A stretch of DNA of 5,739 nucleotides from Deltaproteobacteria bacterium (GTDB lineage: Bacteria > Desulfobacterota > Binatia > UBA9968), in the NCBI GenBank assembly GCA_016183075.1, contig JACPFH010000118.1, positions 1 to 5,739 on the forward strand, read 5' to 3'. Positions 1 to 5,739 of the stretch are shown in pieces. The notes beneath the pieces were generated by a model, which worked only from the letters and a program-made list of their open reading frames with translations, was not told the origin of the DNA and ran no database searches. The translations under genes were made by a program, and so were the position numbers. How positions within the stretch are numbered: the stretch's first letter is position 1; every line of letters starts with the position of its first letter.

Positions 1-2714
<2,714 letters not shown>

Positions 2715-2757
2715 CTCGGATGATTCGCTGATGTCTCTGGCGGGACGACAAAGTGTT

Positions 2758-2784
2758 AGCGAGGAGATCTCGTTTTTCGACGAG
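2758..2784 (+). terminator. Weak hairpin(s) with T-run after carB, possible terminator
   Basis: A 6-bp stem (AGCGAG at 2758-2763 with CTCGTT at 2769-2774, one G-U pair, 5-base loop) leads straight into a short T-run (2773-2777). The same CTCGT (2769-2773) can instead pair with ACGAG (2780-2784) around the loop TTTTCG, so the two hairpins exclude each other. It lies about 45 bases after the carB stop, which suits a weak Rho-independent terminator. The stem is short, so chance pairing is possible and read-through into recG is likely. Confidence 0.25.
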
Positions 2785-2848
2785 CCTGCCGTAAGGTCAT
2801 CACGGTGACCAGAGCCGGCTAAGACGGCCCGCCAGGCGCAGCCGACGG

Positions 2849-5029
2849 ATGATGGCAAACAACGCCTACGCAAGCGCGAGCGTCCCGCCCAAGGAGTGTC
2901 TGAAAGCTATCTCCACACCGCTCCGCTTCCTTAAAGGCGTAGGGCCGAAGAGAGCAGCCCTGCTGGAGACACTGGGACTTAAGACGGTCGAGAATCTCCT
3001 CTATCATCTGCCCTTCCGCTACGAGGATCGCCGTCAAATTAAAAAAATCCATTCGGCATCCGTAGGCGAGGAGGAGAGCTTCGCGGGAACCCTGGTCTTC
3101 GTGCAGAAAAAGTTCATCCCGCGACGGAGACGCCAGATGTTGATCGGGACCCTGTCCGATGGGACGGGAATGCTCGGCCTGATGTGGTACAACGTGCCGC
3201 CCTACATGGCGAAGACGCTCAGCCGCGGGCAGGTATTGCTCGTCCACGGTCGAGTTGAGCAGGGCTTGGGTGGGCAAAAGCGCATCGTCCATCCCGACTT
3301 CGAGCCCATCGAAGCTGGAGAGGAGATCGACGCAGAGAAGATCCTGCCGGTGTACTTAAGGCCGGGAGGCCTTCCGCTCAGGACCATTCGCCGCTGGCTG
3401 GAGCAGGCCGTCGCCGATTACGCACCCTACCTGCCGAGCTTCTTACCCGAAAGCGTCACTCGCCGCCAAGGGCTCATGGATCTTAATCGGGCGATGAACC
3501 AGGTACACAAGCCGGACAAAACCACGGATCTGGCTTCCCTTAATCGCTTTTCTTCGCAAGCGCAGCGCGCCATCATCTTTGACGAATTCTTCTATCTGCA
3601 GATCGGTCTCGGCCTCAGGCGAAAACACCGCACTGCTCTCGAGGGGATCGCATTCGCCTCCGCCGAGGCGCGGCTCACCGGCCCGATGCGTGGGCTGTTA
3701 CCGTTTACGCTGACTGCGGCGCAAGAGCGCGTAGTCGAAGAAATCTACCGGGACATGGCGTCGGCGCGCCCCATGCAGCGGCTGATCCAAGGGGATGTGG
3801 GATCGGGAAAGACGATCGTGGCGTGGCTCGCCGCGTTGCGCGCGATCGAGAATGGATTCCAAGCCGTCTGGATGGCGCCTACGGAGCTGTTGGCGGAGCA
3901 GCACTTCCGCAATCTCAAGGGGTTTTCCGAGGCCCTCGAGATCCGCGCCGCGCTCCTTACGGGCTCGCAGCCGGAAAGCACCAAGAGGGAAATCACGGCA
4001 GGGATCGGCGCCGGCAGGATATCGTTCGTCGTCGGGACCCATGCGCTGATCCAGGAAGGCGTCCGGGTTCCGCGCATGGGTCTCGGCATCATCGACGAAC
4101 AGCACCGATTTGGGGTCGTTCAGCGCATGGCGCTGCAGCGGCTGGTGCATTGGCAGGCGGCCGCCGCCCCGACGCTACCGCAGCCCGACATCCTGCTCAT
4201 GAGCGCGACCCCGATCCCTAGAAGCCTCGCCATGGTACTTTTCGGTGACCTGGAGATCTCTTTTCTCGACGAGATGCCGCCCGGGCGAACTCCGGTCGAG
4301 ACCAAACTCTGCAGCGCAAGGGAACGCGGGACAGTCTACGAGCGCGTTCGTGCGCAGATTAAAAATGGCCATCAGGCCTATATCGTGTATCCTCTTGTTG
4401 AGGCGTCCGAGCGACTCAACCTCCATGATGCGACCGGGATGGCGGAGGAACTGCGGCTCGGCGTGTTCAGAGAGTTTCGGATCGGCTTGATCCACGGCCG
4501 GATGAGCGCGGAAGAGCGTGACGGCGTCATGCGCCGCTTCAAGGAAGGGGCCTTGCAGATCCTGGTTTCCACGACCGTTATCGAGGTGGGCATTGATATT
4601 CCCAATACCACGGTGATGGTCATCGAGCACGCGGAGCGTTTCGGCCTTTCCCAGCTCCATCAACTGCGCGGGCGAGTCGGCAGGGGTAATGCCCCGGCAC
4701 AATGCTTTCTCGTGCACTATCAGGCCCACAGCCGCGAGGCCCGGTCGCGCCTGCGGGTCATGGAGAAGGAGCATGACGGCTTTAAAATTGCCGAAGCCGA
4801 TCTTGAGCTGCGCGGCCCGGGAGAGCTTCTGGGCACCCGCCAGTCAGGTCTTCCCGATTTTCGTCTGGCCGACATCGTGCGGGATGCCCACCTGCTGCTG
4901 CAGGCGCGCAAGGAGGCCATTGGGTGGCTAACCGATGACCCGTTTTTATCCCGACCCGAATCCCGGGCTATCAGGCAAGTTCTATTGCACCGCTGGGGCG
5001 ACCGATTGGAACTCGGCGCCGTCGGATAG
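2849..5029 (+). CDS. recG: ATP-dependent DNA helicase RecG
   Basis: RecG is a superfamily 2 helicase that remodels stalled replication forks, drives branch migration of Holliday junctions and removes R-loops and D-loops. The product is 726 residues (E. coli RecG is 693). An N-terminal segment, LKGVGPKRAALLETLGL (about residues 28-44), leads into the wedge/OB-fold region (about 45-170). Helicase motifs follow in order: Walker A GDVGSGKT (315-322, Lys321), the RecG-typical DEQHRFG box (416-422), SATPIPRS (452-459), TTVIEVGIDIPN, and the arginine-finger motif QLRGRVGRG (605-613). The C-terminal translocation (TRG) block ADLELRGPGELLGTRQSG (650-667) is intact and separates RecG from PriA and Mfd. 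The start is a double ATG at 2849/2852 with no good Shine-Dalgarno sequence. The frame is open upstream only to a TAA at 2792, with no ATG, GTG or TTG start in between that improves on it. About 20 residues precede the conserved part, so the exact start is somewhat uncertain. It follows carB by 134 bp on the same strand, and cotranscription is possible but unproven. Confidence 0.98.
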   Translation: MMANNAYASASVPPKECLKAISTPLRFLKGVGPKRAALLETLGLKTVENLLYHLPFRYEDRRQIKKIHSASVGEEESFAGTLVFVQKKFIPRRRRQMLIGTLSDGTGMLGLMWYNVPPYMAKTLSRGQVLLVHGRVEQGLGGQKRIVHPDFEPIEAGEEIDAEKILPVYLRPGGLPLRTIRRWLEQAVADYAPYLPSFLPESVTRRQGLMDLNRAMNQVHKPDKTTDLASLNRFSSQAQRAIIFDEFFYLQIGLGLRRKHRTALEGIAFASAEARLTGPMRGLLPFTLTAAQERVVEEIYRDMASARPMQRLIQGDVGSGKTIVAWLAALRAIENGFQAVWMAPTELLAEQHFRNLKGFSEALEIRAALLTGSQPESTKREITAGIGAGRISFVVGTHALIQEGVRVPRMGLGIIDEQHRFGVVQRMALQRLVHWQAAAAPTLPQPDILLMSATPIPRSLAMVLFGDLEISFLDEMPPGRTPVETKLCSARERGTVYERVRAQIKNGHQAYIVYPLVEASERLNLHDATGMAEELRLGVFREFRIGLIHGRMSAEERDGVMRRFKEGALQILVSTTVIEVGIDIPNTTVMVIEHAERFGLSQLHQLRGRVGRGNAPAQCFLVHYQAHSREARSRLRVMEKEHDGFKIAEADLELRGPGELLGTRQSGLPDFRLADIVRDAHLLLQARKEAIGWLTDDPFLSRPESRAIRQVLLHRWGDRLELGAVG

Positions 5030-5040
5030 TACTAAGCAAT

Positions 5041-5076
5041 GAGGACTGAGTAGAGGAAGATCCTTACTCGTCCCTC
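5041..5076 (+). terminator. Bulged hairpin after recG, possible terminator or processing site
   Basis: GAG-GAC-GAGTA-AGGA pairs with TCCT-TACTC-GTC-CTC around the three-base loop AGA. This gives a stem of about 15 bp with three single-base bulges (T5047, G5052 and C5073). It starts 11 bases after the recG stop. No T-run follows it directly, so it is not a textbook intrinsic terminator. It may instead protect the 3' end of the recG message, or be one alternative fold of the larger palindrome, because its 5' arm can also pair with 5213-5222. Confidence 0.4.
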
Positions 5077-5109
5077 AGCGCTCAGAGGTTGTGAAAAAAT
5101 AGCCGATCG

Positions 5110-5135
5110 CCCTTCGACAAGCTCAGGACGAACGG
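5110..5135 (-). repeat. REP-like unit, left copy (reverse orientation)
   Basis: Read on the minus strand this 26-base unit begins CCGTTCGTCCTGAGC and ends TCGAAGGG. Its ends form an imperfect palindrome (CCGTTCG against CGAAGGG, 6 of 7). The motif resembles a short palindromic repeat that I recall as common between genes in many environmental proteobacterial and related genomes. That recollection is not checked. It is paired with an inverted copy at 5165-5197. Confidence 0.6.
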
Positions 5136-5164
5136 CTAAGTACTTGAATTTTCATCTGCGCTAT

Positions 5165-5197
5165 CCGTTCGTGCTGAGGCTCTCGAAGCATGAACAG
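5165..5197 (+). repeat. REP-like unit, right copy (forward orientation)
   Basis: This diverged copy begins CCGTTCGTGCTGAGG and ends TCGAAGCATGAACAG. It is itself an imperfect hairpin: CCGTTCGTG pairs with CATGAACAG (7 of 9) and GAG with CTC around the tip. Against the left unit, about 20 of 24 core positions match in the opposite orientation. Two REP-like hairpins facing each other define a REPIN or BIME-type doublet. The divergence between copies suggests the element is old or was assembled from two variants. Confidence 0.55.
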
Positions 5198-5238
5198 ATT
5201 TTTTCACAACCTCTCAGTCCTCGTTGCTGGCCTGTCGT

Positions 5239-5267
5239 TTGCACCGGAAGAGCGGATAGCTTAAAAT
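5239..5267 (+). promoter_or_regulatory. Candidate sigma-70 type promoter for the aminotransferase gene
   Basis: TTGCAC (5239-5244) and TAAAAT (5262-5267) are separated by exactly 17 bases. The -10 box matches TATAAT at 5 of 6 positions, while the -35 box matches TTGACA at only 3. The region 5261-5275 is a local AT-rich island in GC-rich surroundings. Transcription would begin near 5274, giving a leader of roughly 84 bases. It lies just outside the palindrome, which agrees with independent transcription of the downstream gene. No experimental support is available here. Confidence 0.4.
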
Positions 5268-5279
5268 AATTATTCAGCC

Positions 5280-5333
5280 ATGATTCGCCAGCTTTCGGCG
5301 AGAAACGATAACGAGCGGATTGCTCACGGCTGA
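5280..5333 (+). CDS. Possible 17-residue upstream ORF in the leader
   Basis: An ATG at 5280 opens a short frame encoding MIRQLSARNDNERIAHG and stopping at TGA 5331-5333, 24 bases before the aminotransferase start. It has no Shine-Dalgarno sequence, and its ATG would lie only about six bases from the predicted transcription start. It is not rich in alanine or another single amino acid, as a classical attenuator peptide would be. It lies almost wholly within the leader stem-loop, so translation would open that structure. It may equally be chance. Confidence 0.15.
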   Translation: MIRQLSARNDNERIAHG

Positions 5334-5338
5334 AAGCT
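5290..5338 (+). promoter_or_regulatory. Leader stem-loop just upstream of the aminotransferase RBS
   Basis: AGCTTTCGGC (5290-5299) pairs with GCTGAAAGCT (5329-5338) over 10 bp with one G-U pair. Inside the 29-base loop a second hairpin forms, GAGC (5313-5316) with GCTC (5322-5325) around the loop GGATT. The outer stem ends four bases before the ribosome-binding sequence at 5343-5348. That placement suits control of translation or message stability. It matches no riboswitch class I can recognise. Confidence 0.4.
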
Positions 5339-5342
5339 AACC

Positions 5343-5348
5343 AAGGGG
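5343..5348 (+). promoter_or_regulatory. Ribosome-binding site deciding the GTG start at 5358
   Basis: AAGGGG lies nine bases before GTG 5358. No ATG is available in frame between the upstream stop (TGA 5331-5333) and the conserved start of the protein. This, with the match of the encoded N-terminus to the family, supports GTG as the start codon. Confidence 0.6.
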
Positions 5349-5357
5349 TGCATTAGA

Positions 5358-5739
5358 GTGGAATTTCAGCGTATTAAGAGGCTCCCTCCGTACGTATTCA
5401 CCATCATCGACAGCTTAAAGCTGGAGGCGAGGCGGAGAGGGGAAGATATCGTGGATTTCGGCATGGGCAATCCTGACAACCCCAGCCCTCCCCACGTCGT
5501 CGCCAAGCTTATCGAGGCGGTCAAGAAACCGCCCAACCACCGCTATTCCGTTTCCCGCGGCATCTATAAGCTTCGGCTTGCCATCGCGGACTGGTACAGA
5601 AGGCGTTTTGGAGTCGAGATCGACCCCGAGACCGAAGCCATCGCCACTATCGGAGCTAAAGAAGGATTGGGGCATTTGGTCTGGGCAATCGTCGACCCGG
5701 GAGATGTCGTCTTCTGCCCAAGTCCCACGTACCCGATCC
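5358..5739 (+). CDS. alaC: AlaC-type class I/II PLP aminotransferase (3'-partial)
   Basis: The first 127 residues match fold-type I pyridoxal-phosphate aminotransferases, and most closely, from memory, E. coli AlaC (glutamate-pyruvate transaminase). Shared landmarks include FQRIKRLPPYVFTI, then RRRGEDIVDFGMGNPDNPSPPHVV (about residues 26-49), YSVSRGIYKLRLAIADWY, EIDPETEAIATIGAKEGL, and DPGDVVFCPSPTYPI at the edge. The GAKEGL segment corresponds to the PLP phosphate-binding loop. The catalytic lysine and the C-terminal domain lie beyond the window. The family also includes LL-diaminopimelate and aspartate aminotransferases, so the substrate is not proven by this part, although AlaC is the best fit. 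The enzyme would be cytoplasmic and would move an amino group between glutamate and a keto acid such as pyruvate. The gene starts with GTG, has a good ribosome-binding site, and appears to have its own promoter and structured leader. It begins 328 bp after recG. Confidence 0.85.
   Translation, partial: MEFQRIKRLPPYVFTIIDSLKLEARRRGEDIVDFGMGNPDNPSPPHVVAKLIEAVKKPPNHRYSVSRGIYKLRLAIADWYRRRFGVEIDPETEAIATIGAKEGLGHLVWAIVDPGDVVFCPSPTYPI

Larger units (their letters stand above)
5084..5214. terminator. 17-bp perfect inverted repeat with A6/T6, possible bidirectional terminator
   Basis: AGAGGTTGTGAAAAAAT (5084-5100) is repeated exactly in reverse complement at 5198-5214. On either strand a transcript would form a long stem and meet a six-U run in the far arm. 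The distance between the arms is 97 bases, filled by further structure. This could end transcription of recG and isolate the downstream gene. Long-loop stems terminate less reliably than compact ones, so this role is inferred. Confidence 0.35.
5035..5228. repeat. Nested imperfect palindrome, REPIN/BIME-like element
   Basis: Three pairs of inverted arms nest around one centre. The outer pair is 5035-5050 with 5213-5228 (15 of 16 matching, and the odd pair is a G-U wobble in RNA). The middle pair is 5084-5100 with 5198-5214 (17 of 17, containing an A6/T6 run). The inner pair is 5112-5135 with 5165-5188 (about 20 of 24). The left side carries an extra 33 bases (5051-5083) between outer and middle arms, so the symmetry is broken there. 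The middle of the loop is 5136-5164 and includes the palindrome AAGTACTT (5138-5145). The element begins six bases past the recG stop. No transposase is present. It could be a non-autonomous mobile repeat, a strong bidirectional transcription terminator, or both. The pairing is seen directly, while the mobile nature is inferred. Confidence 0.75.
5229..5357 (+). other. Intergenic leader region between palindrome and aminotransferase gene
   Basis: This 129-bp stretch has no convincing protein gene. It holds the promoter candidate, the leader stem-loop, the doubtful 17-residue ORF and the ribosome-binding site. It also holds a direct repeat, GAGCGGATAGC at 5250-5260 and GAGCGGATTGC at 5313-5323 (10 of 11 matching, 63 bases apart). 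Each copy can form a small hairpin with GGATA or GGATT in the loop. No similar signal lies in the flanking coding sequence as far as I read it. Confidence 0.5.

Noticed and set aside
2731..2808. 25-codon frame MSLAGRQSVSEEISFFDEPA... in the carB-recG gap
   Set aside because: No ribosome-binding site, no recognisable similarity, and short enough to occur by chance. Noted only because it fills much of the gap.
2819..3292. 157-codon minus-strand frame over the recG 5' end
   Set aside because: It covers conserved recG codons, and its translation shows no known motif or hydrophobic pattern.
4175..4774. 199-codon minus-strand frame opposite recG
   Set aside because: It overlaps the helicase motifs of recG completely and has composition typical of an antisense shadow.
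5035..5228. CRISPR array or tRNA in the recG-alaC gap
   Set aside because: The repeats are inverted rather than regularly spaced direct repeats, and no cloverleaf or CCA-type end can be drawn.
5415..5675. 86-codon minus-strand frame opposite the aminotransferase
   Set aside because: The plus-strand translation is strongly conserved with AlaC-type enzymes, so the minus-strand frame is a shadow.

Overview
The window carries three protein genes on the + strand, separated by two non-coding gaps. In order they are the 3' part of carB (large subunit of carbamoyl-phosphate synthase), a complete recG (branch-migrating DNA helicase), and the 5' part of a class I/II aminotransferase of the AlaC type. 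All three are intact in frame with their core motifs present. The base composition is GC-rich, with strong G/C preference at third codon positions. The proteins are ordinary bacterial housekeeping enzymes. A GC-rich, probably uncultured, deltaproteobacterial-grade lineage (Desulfobacterota, NC10, Rokubacteria or Binatota-like) would fit. That placement is an impression from gene content and from the repeat described below, and no marker gene here settles it.

Layout: 1-2714 is carB, cut by the left edge so that about 180 N-terminal residues are missing. The gap 2715-2848 holds weak hairpins and one doubtful 25-codon ORF. recG fills 2849-5029. The gap 5030-5357 (328 bp) is the non-routine part. 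Its first two thirds (5035-5228) form a nested imperfect palindrome that starts six bases after the recG stop. Two oppositely oriented REP-like units lie at its core, a REPIN/BIME-like arrangement. The remaining third looks like the promoter and 5' leader of the aminotransferase gene: a TTGCAC-N17-TAAAAT promoter candidate, a stem-loop ending just before the Shine-Dalgarno sequence, and a possible 17-residue upstream ORF inside the stem-loop. The aminotransferase starts with GTG at 5358 and runs off the right edge.

Functionally, CarB feeds carbamoyl phosphate to pyrimidine and arginine synthesis, RecG repairs stalled forks and recombination intermediates, and the aminotransferase acts in alanine or related amino-acid synthesis. 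The three share no pathway, and the palindrome probably separates recG from the aminotransferase transcript. I see no new enzymatic or defence system here. The most interesting material is the repeat element and the structured leader.
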